From Coriolopsis trogii (Eukaryota; Basidiomycota; Agaricomycetes; Polyporales; Polyporaceae), in contig JAHYIO010000008.1 of the NCBI GenBank assembly GCA_020543525.1, positions 558,001 through 622,000 of the forward strand: DNA of 64,000 nucleotides. Direction: 5' to 3'. Below the pieces are notes generated by a model that saw only the letters and a program-made list of their open reading frames with translations, made no database searches and was not told where the DNA came from. The first letter of the stretch is position 1. The number at the start of each line of letters is the position of its first letter. The position numbers and the translations under genes are program-made. This document shows positions 1 to 10,647 of this stretch, in pieces.

Positions 1-2540
1 TCAGACTCCTGTGACACGGCCTAATGATGAACGCAAACGGCAGACGTACCCGTCACAATCCATGCAAGGCTTCGGAACGCCTACGCAGGATCACGGAGCG
101 CCCGCACCGAGGACCTCTGACAATCAGGAACAGCCCCTTGTCCGCCACCATCCACTTTGCAACAGAAGTGACGCGGCCGCCCAATGCTGCCGAAGCGGCC
201 AAAGTGCGTTCATCAAGCTTTGTCCGTAGTGGAACCATCATGTAGTTCCGGTCCGGAGTGGCCAGTCGCGACCACTAATGCGTCGGCGCTGCGTTGTACG
301 ATCTCATCTGAGCGAAACAGATGTCTCCAGGACGGCCTTCGGTCTGGCCTTCGGTCGGGCCTTCGGAGACGCACAGTCCACGAAACGCGCACAGCATCAA
401 TCCATGGGTCGTGCCCAGAGAGGCGTCTCCAGACCTGCCGGAGTACATACGTATCAGTCTGGCGCGGCACTGCCGAAAGCCACATATCTCAGCGCCCACC
501 TGTCCGTTCTGTTCGCACCAAACCGCCTGAGGCTTTCGAGGATATCAAGGCCTCCAACCAAGCGCAAAATGCAGAACGCCCACACCGCCCATACTGCATC
601 TGTCCCGGCCTTGGAGAGCAATCAGTGTCGTAAACAGTAGCAAGATGGGACGGACTCACATCACCGGTCATCCATCCCGTACCTACCCCGCACATTCCAC
701 CCGAGGTCGCATAAGAAAGCAACAGGTCAAGATATCGCGCGTAGGACACAACATTGCCATTGCTACAAGTCGGGACCTCCAAGCCATACACGAGGTGCAT
801 GAAACATAAGTCAGAGACGAGTACAGTTATGAATAACGAGTCCGTCTTAAGCAGTCTGAAAGTTGTCTCATTCATGACACAGATGCAACGGAGCAAGCGA
901 CAACCCAGGACAGAGGAGTAGGTGGGCAGGCGGTATCGGGAGCAGAAGGAGGTAACGACAGGCCAGAAAGGGACTGCAAGCACACCGCTCCAGGCTCCGT
1001 GTTGCAGAGTATACAACCGCGTTTCCGTTTTCGTTTCTGTACGCAGATCCGTACCCAAGGCCCAGCAGCTGCGCGCACTGGAGTCGCTCGGGAGGCGGGC
1101 GGTACTCTTGCGGACGCACATTTGATCGCGCAGGCCGCATCTGTTGAGCACTGTGGCAAAGGACGTGGAGACGGGGCGCCATAGGACGCGCAGGAGAAGG
1201 TCGAGTCGAGGTGAAAGGTGCAGATGGAGGCTATTCAGAAGTGCGTGCCGACCTACCCACCGGTGCAGCTCGAGTCGAGGACGCAGCCCCGCATCTCCGC
1301 TCCAGCGCGTCCTCCATAGCGTGATAATTCTCCAGTCTGCGAGTCCGATTCGTCGAAAGGGCTGAAATATCCGGGAGAGGAGCGACGACTCATGATTGGC
1401 CGTCTAGATGAGTGGCGATCTCGCAATCCATGAGGGCACACAAGTAGCCAATCGAAAGAGCCCGACGAGATGTCGATGTGAGATGATGTCTTCCAAGATC
1501 GTCGAAGGAAGACATTGCTGTACTGCTAGCCGGATGTCCACCGACGGCGCGGTACAAAGAGTCGACGTTTCGGTGACGTCAGGCACTGCCTGGTTGTCAG
1601 CAGGCTGAAAATCCAGCATCAGATATCAATATCGGACAACGCCTAAAGAGAGAGAAATGGGCGAGCGAACAGACATATCGCGTTCCGCAAATTGAAGAGC
1701 GTTCAGAAGGTCTCCTCAATGCGAAGCTATCGTGCAAAGCTCGAAGGCGAACCGAGTGACCCCTTGAATCTGTAGTCCCACCACCATCTTGACCAGGATG
1801 CGCTCGGATTGTCGAGAAGGGGGTATACGTCACATGCAAACAGGCTGAGAAAGTGTGCAAGGTAGTCGCAAATTTCGAGCAGAGTGAAGACAACATCTTG
1901 AGGGACTCCACATTGATATTGACAGAAGAATGCAATCACAGCCAGAGACGTACCATTAATGTATGTGTTCGTGAGGCAGAATACCACGATCAACATGTTG
2001 TGATAGATGGCTGTTGCTCTTGGTGGGACGAGACCATGGCGACGCTGCGGCGACCGCAGTCATGGGAGGGCGAAGAAGTCGGAGACGCATGTAGGAATAA
2101 TTGGCAGAGGACAAGAGGGTCCATATAGGACGAGATGTGAGCGACACAAGCAGACCAACAGGGCAGGCGATGGCAACATACGAGGCGTCGAGCGAGACTG
2201 GATCAGTGGCCGTGCCTGGCAGCGCGTGTTGTCACTAGCACGTGATGATGAAGTCACACCGCAGCCAGCGATCGTCTGCAACCCTGGCCAGTTTTGCCAC
2301 ATGAGCTCGCGGCTCGGACAGGTCTAGTATCACGTTGCTCAATGTACCGGTGCACCGTCTATCTGAGGAGAAGAGTAGCTGTCTCAGAACCACCTCGCGT
2401 CTTCGCATCTTCATCACTCTTCTGCATGATTGAGTTCCGTCGAGCCGTCAAACCTGGACTGATCTCAGAATCGCGACGAGGAATGTAAAGGCGGTGAGTC
2501 CTATATCGCTCCCCACACCGTGCTGCTTCCTTGTCCCCCT
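1..2540. other. No confident gene; possible decayed membrane-protein gene on the minus strand
   Basis: No recognisable domain was found. On the minus strand, hydrophobic stretches occur near 1996-1800 (beginning MLIVVFCLTNTYING, followed by a GTACGT donor) and near 870-700 (RLLKTDSLFITVLVSDLC). They could be exons of a fungal multi-pass membrane protein, but no complete start-to-stop exon chain could be built. A short triplicated GGCCTTCGGTC-like tract lies at about 338-369. Otherwise nothing can be supported here. Confidence 0.25.
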
Positions 2541-2714
2541 CGAATGGCTGCCTTGAGACGCCACCTCGTCGACTCGGGCCCAGTGTGGCGGTCAAGCTAC
2601 GAGACTCGTTCTCGCAGTCATGCAGGGTCACCGAGCGATGTCAAGGCGACACGTTCTTGTATGTTTCATCCTTTTGTCTGCTGAGCAATTGATTTCACTG
2701 ATTAGTACCTACAG

Positions 2715-3868
2715 TTTTGATTAGCACGCAAACTGGGGGTAATGCGGAGTCCACGTTGACCACCGCGGTTCAGAAGATTAGCAGGCAGAAGACGTTGCGG
2801 CAAGAAGTCCGGATATTTGAGCCTCATGGCACAGAGGGAATAGTACCTGGTATCCTGAAGGATGCAGCTTGTGAGCTGTTGAAACGGCTGCTACCTTGTG
2901 AGAGCAGTCAACCAAGCGGTCCCCAAACCGAGTCCGCATCACTCAATACATCGACTATGACACCCACCCCTGCGCCAACTTCTGTGTCTACTTCGCCTGC
3001 CTCAACTTACACATCTCCTCCGTCGTCGCCAACTAAATTGTCCACAAAGGAGGTTTCCTCAACCTCGATGTTTCTCTCCAGTCCCATTGCTCCAGTAACT
3101 TTGGCTACAACGGTGACCTCTGATCCAGTGGGCTCTTTTGGGACAGAGACAGTCGTCAAATCTGTTACAGACATTCACGGCTCGGTCAGTTTGGCCACCG
3201 TGGTGACAACTATCAGTGTTCCGTACACCATGGTCCACACCAACATAGTCTCGACTACTGTCTCTACGGATGTGTTGACCGTTGCCTCGTCGAGCACAAA
3301 CGTCGAAACGAGCGGGAGCACCAGCACCAGCACGAGCGCCGACAGCACCTCGAAGGGAACGATCGTGGGAGCGGCCGTAGGAATATCTCTCGGCTGTATT
3401 CTCCTCATCTTCATCGGCTTCTGGCTCCTTTGGAAGCGACGCCCCAAGGAGACGCCGATTCTTTGGGAGGCCTGCAGTGCGTTATTTCTGTCCCTTGCTT
3501 CTATCCTTCCATCTCATCTATCCATCATCGACCGTCTTCCCTTGTTTGTTGATCTGCCGGAGGCCGCCACTGACGATCGCTTTCTCGAACAAGCAGATGA
3601 CGTCCCTGCCTCAGCGGCGTCGGCGGTACCACCGCCTTACAACCCAAGAAGTCCGGAGCGAGAATCATCTTGGACGGAGGGAGGGAGCCCGTCGAAGTCG
3701 GCGCTACCCGAGTACGGCTACACCTCGCAAATGTCGCAGGCCCGCAAGTACTACGACCTAGACAACGATCGTTACCGCGATACGAGACAAAAGTCGCGCA
3801 GCGACCTCGAGTATGCGGACGACAACGCGTCACAAGTGAACTTGATGGGCAGTTCGCATCCGCAGTAG
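2715..3868 (+). CDS. Ser/Thr-rich single-pass membrane protein, paralogue 1 (5' exon unresolved)
   Basis: The large exon begins after a CTACAG acceptor at 2714. It encodes an extracellular stalk dominated by Ser, Thr and Pro, probably O-glycosylated. A transmembrane helix follows at about 3356-3440 (GTIVGAAVGISLGC...), then a basic stop-transfer WKRRPK and a cytosolic tail. An intron at 3477-3596 (GTGCGT...AAGCAG, 120 bp, phase 1) is inferred because paralogues at 16193 and 19181 have an intron at the same place and phase. Reading through is also open, so this intron is not forced. The tail has VPPPYNPRSPE, LPEYGYTS and a terminal LMGSSHPQ. The first exon is uncertain. One possibility is coding from ATG 2542 with an intron at 2659-2714 (56 bp), but that gives no signal peptide. 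The layout resembles fungal cell-wall or stress-sensor-like proteins; the function is unknown. Confidence 0.7.
3477..3596 (+). other. Probable intron in membrane-protein paralogue 1
   Basis: GTGCGT donor and GCAG acceptor. Its position relative to the transmembrane segment and its phase match the introns of the two paralogues. Its length is divisible by three and it lacks a stop, so retention would insert 40 residues. Confidence 0.6.
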
Positions 3869-4197
3869 ACGTCAGGCTCCATACGCCTGACATTGAGTTT
3901 GGTCTCACCACGTACGTCTTCCCTCCCTTTTCCGCGGATGGCATCGTTCTGCCGTGGGACAGCCGATTTAGGCTCATTCTTCTCGAGACCTTTTCCTGAC
4001 ATTCTGCAGCATCTTGAGACTGACAAGCTTTTACCCAGGGCCACGCCGCCTCACGTTGGTACTCGTACTTTTGAACAATTGAACAACAATTCAATCCATC
4101 GCAGAAACTTCCCTTCGTCACTGTCCCTCCGACTTTGGCAATCCACCTTTCGCGTTAAGGAGTGACTCCGCTGCGAGCCAGCCCGTACATCAAGGCG

Positions 4198-4202
4198 ATA
4201 TC
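4198..4202. repeat. Target-site duplication, left copy (ATATC)
   Basis: Five bases ATATC directly precede the TGTCAC start of the left LTR. The same five bases directly follow the right LTR at 14814-14818. A 5-bp duplication is typical of Ty3/Gypsy integrase. Confidence 0.9.
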
Positions 4203-4333
4203 TGTCACGGGCAAGGCCCGTGACGCTGTCTCAGTCTTGTCTTGTAGGAGTATATGTTCTGATTCTGTACATACGGGACGTTAGCGAGCAACGCAGTTCT
4301 TGATTTTGACCTCTCGAGACCTCGCCCGTCACA
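4203..4333 (+). repeat. LTR, left copy (131 bp)
   Basis: Begins TGTCACGGGC and ends GCCCGTCACA. By eye it is identical to the copy at 14683-14813 and to the reverse complement at 4853-4983. It contains a TATATG box at 4251-4256. The likely start of R is AGCGAGCAACG at 4283, about 32 bp downstream. The first 25 bases hold a hairpin (CACGGGCAAGGCCCGTG). Confidence 0.95.
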
Positions 4334-4344
4334 GTTTGCTCGCT
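4334..4344 (+). promoter_or_regulatory. Putative self-primed primer-binding site
   Basis: GTTTGCTCGCT lies directly after the left LTR. Its TTGCTCGCT (4336-4344) is the exact reverse complement of AGCGAGCAA (4283-4291), where the LTR transcript should start. No tRNA-type TGG-leading site is seen here. This matches the Tf1/sushi-type mechanism, in which the mRNA 5' end folds back as primer. Confidence 0.6.
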
Positions 4345-4433
4345 CACCGTCCTTTCCAATCTCCTCAGCGCGCTCATCAGTCTTCTCAGCCTTCGCTTCG
4401 CCGTTACGTAATCTCTCAGGCACTCCCCTCACA

Positions 4434-4844
4434 ATGGCAAACAACCCGTTCAACACGACTCCTCCCCTTCCTTCTCTTCCTCCTGACCAATCATCGGACC
4501 CGTTCTCTCATCCCGACGACCTCAATGTCGACCCCGCACTCGCTCAACTCCGTTTCCTCCGTGCTCTTCAAGACTCTCAGGCCGCCCTTGCTCACAATCT
4601 GGCCAACTTCTCCTCCATCATGGCCAGTCTGGGTAACGGTTCTCTCGCGCTCACCGACCGCGTCAACGCACTCAGCAACATCGCGGCTGCCCCTAAACCA
4701 CCCCCTATTCCACGCTTCCGAGAACCCGTGGTGTTCACGGGGTCCTCCTCCGACGTCGACACATTCCTTCACTCCATGTCAGCTGCTCTCGCACTCCAAG
4801 GCACGGCGCTATCCACGGACTTTGCCCGCGCTACGTACTTTAGC
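4434..4844 (+). pseudogene. gag, truncated 5' fragment
   Basis: Starts MANNPFNTTPPLPSLPPDQ and runs through the capsid N-terminal part to ...FARATYFS. It is then cut off at the inverted LTR. It repeats the sequence at 9504-9893 (390 bp direct repeat, offset 5,049) with very few differences; Thr in VVFTGS here is Met in the other copy. It retains the native gag start codon that the downstream copy lacks. It could produce only a truncated Gag. Confidence 0.85.
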
Positions 4845-4852
4845 GAGCAAAC

Positions 4853-4983
4853 TGTGACGGGCGAGGTCTCGAGAGGTCAAAATCAAGAACTGCGTTGCTC
4901 GCTAACGTCCCGTATGTACAGAATCAGAACATATACTCCTACAAGACAAGACTGAGACAGCGTCACGGGCCTTGCCCGTGACA
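4853..4983 (-). repeat. LTR, internal inverted copy
   Basis: Reverse complement of the 131-bp LTR. Read on the minus strand it follows the pol stop and polypurine tract, and it is followed by the 11-base primer site (4852-4842). It thus has pol on one side and leader on the other, a configuration not found in a normally integrated two-LTR element. Confidence 0.95.
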
Positions 4984-5012
4984 CCATCCCCTCTTCGATG
5001 GCGCAAGTATGG

Positions 5013-8000
5013 TCAGAGGTTGAGGCGAGTAGGGGGCTTGGAAATGCGACCAGAGCGTAGGGTTGTCTGGGGAGGAGAAGAGTAAATGCGAATGGGATCA
5101 AAAGGAGGGGCGGGAGGTGGCGAAGGAGAAGGAGAGTGGGAATGGAAGGTGGGAACATTAGCAGCAGGAATGTCCGAGTAAGTAGTGGTTTTTTGGAATA
5201 CAATGGGATGTGGACGCGGAGCACGAGGGTTGCGTCGATGGAAACGAGTGATGAGTTCGTGAACGTGATCAGAAAAAGGAATATCGTAGAGGGGAACCCA
5301 AACGTTTTCGTTGGGAGAGGAGTGGTTGTACTCGATGAGGTAATCGTAGCGCTGACCGACGCGGCGAGAGTCGCGTACGTCAGTAATGCGAAGAGCAGGG
5401 TCATCAGGGAGATCAAAAGGAATGGGCTGGGCATGGGGATGAAAGAGAGAGGGATCGGCATAAGGCTCGAGGAGAGAGACGTGGAACACAGGATAGAGAC
5501 GGGAGAGGTAGGAGGGAAGTTGAAGAAGGTACGCGTTAGGCGCAACCTTTCGTTCGACAGGATAGGGACCAAGCCGCCGATGGTCGAGCTTGTCCGACGG
5601 TCGCGTCGTGGTGATGTTGCGACGCAGTAGCCAGACAAGACGACCCGGGGCAAAGTCGGGATCAGGGAGTGCATGGCGGTCATAGTAGCGCGCTTGACGC
5701 TCCTGCGAGTGCGCAAGTTCAGCGCGAAGCTCAGCATGGATGACGTCGAGATGCGCGACCAGATCCGCAGCTGCAGGGACAGTGGAGGGTTCGGCGAGTC
5801 GAGGCTCGAAGGTCGGGTGGTAGCCAAAGTTCGCGAAGAACGGTGTCTGGTGCGTGGACGCGTTCTCGAGGTTATTGAAGGCGAATTCGGCAAGGGGCAA
5901 ATAGTCCACCCAATCATCTTGCTGGTAGGAGCAGTATGCGCGCAGGTAGGTCTCGAGCGTCTGGTTGGTGCGCTCTGTGAGACCGTCGGTCTGAGGATGG
6001 AAGGCGGTTGAGGCCTTGACATTGATGTGAAGTAGTGCGCATAGAGCCGTCCAGAAGTTCGAGACAAAGACAGAGCCGCGGTCGGACACGATGGAGTCGG
6101 GAAGGCCGTGATAGCGAAAGATTCGATCTAAAAAGAGCTGTGCAAGATGAGGGGCGTCCATAGACTCGTTGCATGGGATGAAGTGAGCAGCGCGCGTAAG
6201 ACGATCGCACACCACAAGGATGGAGTCGTACCCATGCGAGAGTGGTAGTTTGATGATTAGATCGAAGGTGATGGCTCGCCACGGCCGATCCGGAATCTCC
6301 AGCGGGTGTAGGAGGCCGTACGGTTTGTGACGTGGCACCTTGATGCGCGCGCACGTATCGCAGGCCTCGCAGTAGCGACGGACGTATGTGTTCACGCCAG
6401 GCCAAGAGTAGTCACGCGTGACAAGTGCGGTGGTACGCGTGCGACCTGGATGACCTGCGGAAGGGACGTCGTGCCGTGAATGGAGGATGTCCTGCCGCAA
6501 TGACGGAGGGACATAGAGTCTCCCTTTATGGAAGACAAGGTCCCGCTGCACAGAAAAGTCCGAACTCCCGTTTGCAACCGCTTTGCGCCAAGTGTCATCA
6601 GTTGCGAAAGCAGTCTTGAACTTGTCAAGGAGGTCCGAACTGTCTAGGGACAGCATTGTCAAAGCAGCTGTAACAAAAGCAGGGGGTGTATCAGCCGACG
6701 GTTCAACCGGAGGGTAGAGAGGAGAGATATGGCGCGCTGTGAGAATTATCTGGCGCTGTCCGGTGAGGACATCATCCCCTCTTCGAGGCAGAAAGTCCGG
6801 TCGATGTGATGGAGCATCGGCGACATTGTCGGAGCCTGGAGCCCAGGTAAGCTGGAAATCGTAGTCGGACAGGAACATTGCCCATCGTGCTTGACGTCGA
6901 TTGAGCAACTGAGAGGACATGAAGTACTCAAGGTTGCGGTGATCGCATACAACCGAAATCGGATGCGGCGAGCCCAGAACCCAAGCACGCATCTCCCGGA
7001 ATGTGTCGACGATGGCAAGAAGTTCCTTGTCGTGAATATTGTAGTTGATTTCCGCTGGTGTGAACTTGCGCGAGTGAAAAGCGACCGGATGAAGGTCACC
7101 AGACTCGTCGGGCTGATGTAGTACACCAGAGAGGGCATAGTCCGAGGCATCTGTGAACACCGTGCAAGGAGCGAGAGGATCGTAGTGCCGCAACACTGGA
7201 GCGCTGAGGAAAGCCTCCTTGAGCTTTGAGAAGGCGTCGCGCTGCTCCTGCCCGAAGACGAACTGCACTGTCTTCTGGGTCAAAGCGGTGAGCGGTAGAA
7301 CGATGCGGGAGAAGTGGGGGATAAACCGCCTGTAGAAATTAGCGAAGCTGAGGAAGGACTGAACGTCCTTGATGTTCTCTGGCTCTGGCCAGTCCATGAT
7401 CGTGGTGAGCTTCTTTGGGTTCATGCTGACGCCATCTGCACCGATGATGTAGCCAAGAAACTCCACCGACGACTTGTGCCATTCACATTTTCTGGGGTTA
7501 GCGTACAACTTTGCATCGCGCAACTTCTCGAGCACAAGACGGACGTGTTTCTTGTGCTCTTCTGGAGTGCGAGAGAATATTAGTATGTCGTCGAGGTACG
7601 CTACACAGAAGACATCGAGGTGCTCGCGAAGGACATCTTGGATGAAGGACTGGAAGGCGGCGGGGGCGTTGGTAAGACCATAAGGCATGACAAGGTGCTC
7701 GAATAGACCGAGAGGTGTTCGAAAGGCTGTCTTCCACTCGTCGCCATCCTTGATTCGTACATGTGAGTAGGCAGACTTGAGGTCGATGACGGTGAAGATC
7801 TTGGAGCCTTGGATACGGTCGAGCAAGTCGTTCACGAGAGGAAGAGGATACCGGTTCTTGCGCATGATAGCATTGAGCTTGCGGAAGTCGACACAGAGTC
7901 GAAGTTCGCCCGTCTTCTTGCGTGTGAATAGAACCGGAGCGGCGCACTGTGAGGAGGATCGTCGGATGTGTCCGCGTTTGAGGTTTTCGGCTAGATGCTT

Positions 8001-9018
8001 GGCAAGAGCGTCGCGTTCATTGGCAGAAAGTCGATAGAGTGGGCCAAACGGAGGAGTCTTGCCAGGTTCAAGGTCAATGTCAACGTCGTAGGGTCGATGA
8101 GGAGGTAGGTGGTCGAATTCCTTTGGATTGAAGACAGTGTCTTGGAAGTCGTGGTAGGGCGGAGGGATGCTTTCTCGAATGTTATCCCATTCAGAAGGGT
8201 CGGGCTCAGCGTCGTAGTAGTCGTGAAGCGCGTCGTTGAGCGAGGATGAGACCGTGCTGGACTTGGGATCGAAGGTGAAGGCCGAGATAGCCGCGTTATC
8301 GGTGCGTATAGTCTTAAGAAACTTCTTAGCCGTTAGCGTCCGAATGCGGGGACCAGGAGAGCAGGAAACCGGGGATGTGGGGCGACCGAAGCCATCCGAA
8401 CCCGGCCGAAGCAACGAAGGGCGACCGTGGCCATCCAACGTGTTCGAAGACGACGTGGCGAGAGAGGGCCTGTCCCGAGACGTGGAAACGTCGTCGGCAG
8501 GCAGAGCGAGTGTGCGCGTGGGCGTAGAACCTATAGTGCGACAGCAATGAAGTGTGAGTTGCAATCGTGCCCAATCAATATCAGGATTATGACGACGTAG
8601 CCAGTCGAAGCCAAGAATAACGGGATATGAGACAGATACTACAGAAAGAGAGAGGGTTTCGGAATGGTTTTGTATTTGTAATTGCGTAGTGATATCCTGA
8701 GTGACCAAGCCCGAAGCTATGGGTCGGTCGTCAACGGCAAGAACAGGAACAGGTGTGGTTTTATTTCGACGAGGAAGAGAATGGTGGACCGCGAACTCAT
8801 GCGAGATGACAGAGTTCGAGGCGCCGGAATCAATCATAGCGTACGTACGTATGGGTTTTATATTGGGAAAGGAGAGAATGATAGAGATGAAGAAATGCTG
8901 CGGTGAAAAGGTATGGGTGCCAAGAGCGAAGATAAAGTGAGGAGGAGGAAGAGGAGAACGTGGAGCGTATGAGCCATCCGAGAACCGGACGTACTCTGAG
9001 ACTGGTGGACGAGACTGT
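5013..9018 (-). CDS. pol: Gypsy pol polyprotein, inverted copy
   Basis: Mirror image of the plus-strand pol at 10648-14653. Its first downstream ATG is at 8837 (MIDSGASNSVIS, the retropepsin DSG), but the frame is open upstream to 9018. Order: protease, reverse transcriptase with YLDD, RNase H, zinc-binding HHCC and DDE integrase, then a chromodomain-like C-terminus. The region after MIDSGAS matches the other copy except for three residues: IMRKN for ITRKN, FLSFANF for FLGFANF, and FATDD for FTTDD. The frame is intact. It sits downstream of a partial gag without its own 5' LTR on this side, so it is probably not transcribed from a native promoter. Confidence 0.9.
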
Positions 9019-9076
9019 CTGTAAGATGCGCCCGGATCATCAACCAGTCATCTGCTCTGCGGGTGAGGCGAGTCAC

Positions 9077-9503
9077 TCACGATTTGGCCGCGGAGGGCTT
9101 CGCTGCGTTACTACGCGCAGCGTTGCGCTTCTTCGCGGCCTCAGAGAGGTTCGGGCAGGACGCGGCAATATGGCCAGACCCTCCACAATAGCGGCAGAGG
9201 TTGAGGTCTCGACGGCGTTGGCGTTCCTTGTCGTCGAGACGTCCACGTCCTATGCTTGTCGCATCAATCTCCATCGGAACCACGCCAGAATGAGCAGTCA
9301 CAGCGGTGGTCGAGGAAGATTGTTGGACAGCGGAAGACTGGGACGTCTTCAGACGGTTGCCATTGCCATTGCCGTTGTGTGCGCGTTCGAGCATACGATT
9401 AGCGTGCTGCTCGTTGTCAATGTCGACAGCATCCTCCATGAGCTCCAGGAAGGAAGAGGGTTGGTGACGGCGACCGCGCGCGGCGAGCGCGTTACGAACC
9501 TCC
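9077..9503 (-). pseudogene. gag, 3' half (inverted copy)
   Basis: On the minus strand this begins abruptly at EVRNALAARGRRHQ and ends ...NAAKPSAAKS with a stop at 9077. It includes the nucleocapsid zinc knuckle CRYCGGSGHIAASC (CX2CX4HX4C). The capsid half is missing because the inversion junction at 9503/9504 cuts through gag. The predicted gag-pol intron of this copy is 9019-9080. Confidence 0.85.
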
Positions 9504-10589
9504 ACGACTCCTCCCCTTCCTTCTCTTCCTCCTGACCAATCATCGGACCCGTTCTCTCATCCCGACGACCTCAATGTCGACCCCGCACTTGCTCAACTCC
9601 GTTTCCTCCGTGCTCTTCAAGACTCTCAGGCCGCCCTTGCTCACAATCTGGCCAACTTCTCCTCCATCATGGCCAGTCTGGGTAACGGTTCTCTCGCGCT
9701 CACCGACCGCGTCAACGCACTCAGCAACATCGCGGCTGCCCCTAAACCACCCCCTATTCCACGCTTCCGAGAACCCGTGGTGTTCATGGGGTCCTCCTCC
9801 GACGTCGACACATTCCTTCACTCCATGTCAGCTGCTCTCGCACTCCAAGGCACGGCGCTATCCACGGACTTTGCCCGCGCTACGTACTTTAGCACCTACC
9901 TAGGTCCGGGCGACCCCAGCGACTGGTTCAAGTCCATTGAGCTGACCAGGACCGATCTTCTCAATGACATCACCGCGCTCTTCGCTGAATTCCGCGTCCA
10001 TTTCGGCGATCCCAATCTCTCAGCGACGAGTCTGCGCAAACTGCAGACCCTCCGGCAGAAAGGTCCGTGCTCTCAGTACAAGGCGCGGTTCATTGCGCTC
10101 CTCGCGCATGTCACCCTTTCCGAACAGTCTAAGATCGACATGTTCAAGACTGGCCTCAAGCCGGAGGTTCGTAACGCGCTCGCCGCGCGCGGTCGCCGTC
10201 ACCAACCCTCTTCCTTCCTGGAGCTCATGGAGGATGCTGTCGACATTGACAACGAGCAGCACGCTAATCGTATGCTCGAACGCGCACACAACGGCAATGG
10301 CAATGGCAACCGTCTGAAGACGTCCCAGTCTTCCGCTGTCCAACAATCTTCCTCGACCACCGCTGTGACTGCTCATTCTGGCGTGGTTCCGATGGAGATT
10401 GATGCGACAAGCATAGGACGTGGACGTCTCGACGACAAGGAACGCCAACGCCGTCGAGACCTCAACCTCTGCCGCTATTGTGGAGGGTCTGGCCATATTG
10501 CCGCGTCCTGCCCGAACCTCTCTGAGGCCGCGAAGAAGCGCAACGCTGCGCGTAGTAACGCAGCGAAGCCCTCCGCGGCCAAATCGTGA
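9504..10589 (+). CDS. gag: Gypsy gag, plus copy lacking its first seven codons
   Basis: The frame enters at TTPPLPSLPP, corresponding to codon 8 of the gag at 4434. The native ATG and 5' leader are absent; the first in-frame Met is at 9669. A retrotransposon capsid region follows (FREPVVF...DWFKSIELTRTDLLNDITALFAEF...). Then come LRQKGPCSQYKARF, a basic linker, and the CCHC zinc knuckle CRYCGGSGHIAASC near 10473-10514. The stop TGA at 10587 overlaps a strong GTGAGT splice donor at 10586. Gag normally packages the element RNA in virus-like particles. The 5' truncation makes this copy dubious as an autonomous source. Confidence 0.85.
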   Translation, partial: TTPPLPSLPPDQSSDPFSHPDDLNVDPALAQLRFLRALQDSQAALAHNLANFSSIMASLGNGSLALTDRVNALSNIAAAPKPPPIPRFREPVVFMGSSSDVDTFLHSMSAALALQGTALSTDFARATYFSTYLGPGDPSDWFKSIELTRTDLLNDITALFAEFRVHFGDPNLSATSLRKLQTLRQKGPCSQYKARFIALLAHVTLSEQSKIDMFKTGLKPEVRNALAARGRRHQPSSFLELMEDAVDIDNEQHANRMLERAHNGNGNGNRLKTSQSSAVQQSSSTTAVTAHSGVVPMEIDATSIGRGRLDDKERQRRRDLNLCRYCGGSGHIAASCPNLSEAAKKRNAARSNAAKPSAAKS

Positions 10590-10647
10590 GTGACTCGCCT
10601 CACCCGCAGAGCAGATGACTGGTTGATGATCCGGGCGCATCTTACAG
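10586..10647 (+). other. Predicted 62-bp intron joining gag to pol
   Basis: Donor GTGAGT (10586-10591) and acceptor CTTACAG (ends 10647). Removal fuses gag codon TC|A to the pol frame, which is then open without interruption to 14653 and passes through RPPVSEYVRFSDGSYAPRSP into the protease MIDSGAS. Unspliced RNA stops at TGA 10587, and the pol frame itself has a stop at 10616 inside the intron. Simple frameshifting at the gag end therefore could not reach pol. Confidence 0.6.

Noticed and set aside
489..1151. 220-residue minus-strand frame
   Set aside because: Only part of it looks protein-like. The rest runs through low-complexity sequence, and no exon chain could be built. Kept only as a possible relic.
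4883..6067. 394-residue minus-strand frame (and its mirror at 13599-14783)
   Set aside because: It lies in another frame of the pol gene, with composition that mirrors the integrase region. It is a shadow of pol.
4203..9503. Nested insertion of one retroelement into another
   Set aside because: The inverted copy lacks its second LTR and any own target duplication, and gag sequence is duplicated across the join. A nested insertion does not explain this.
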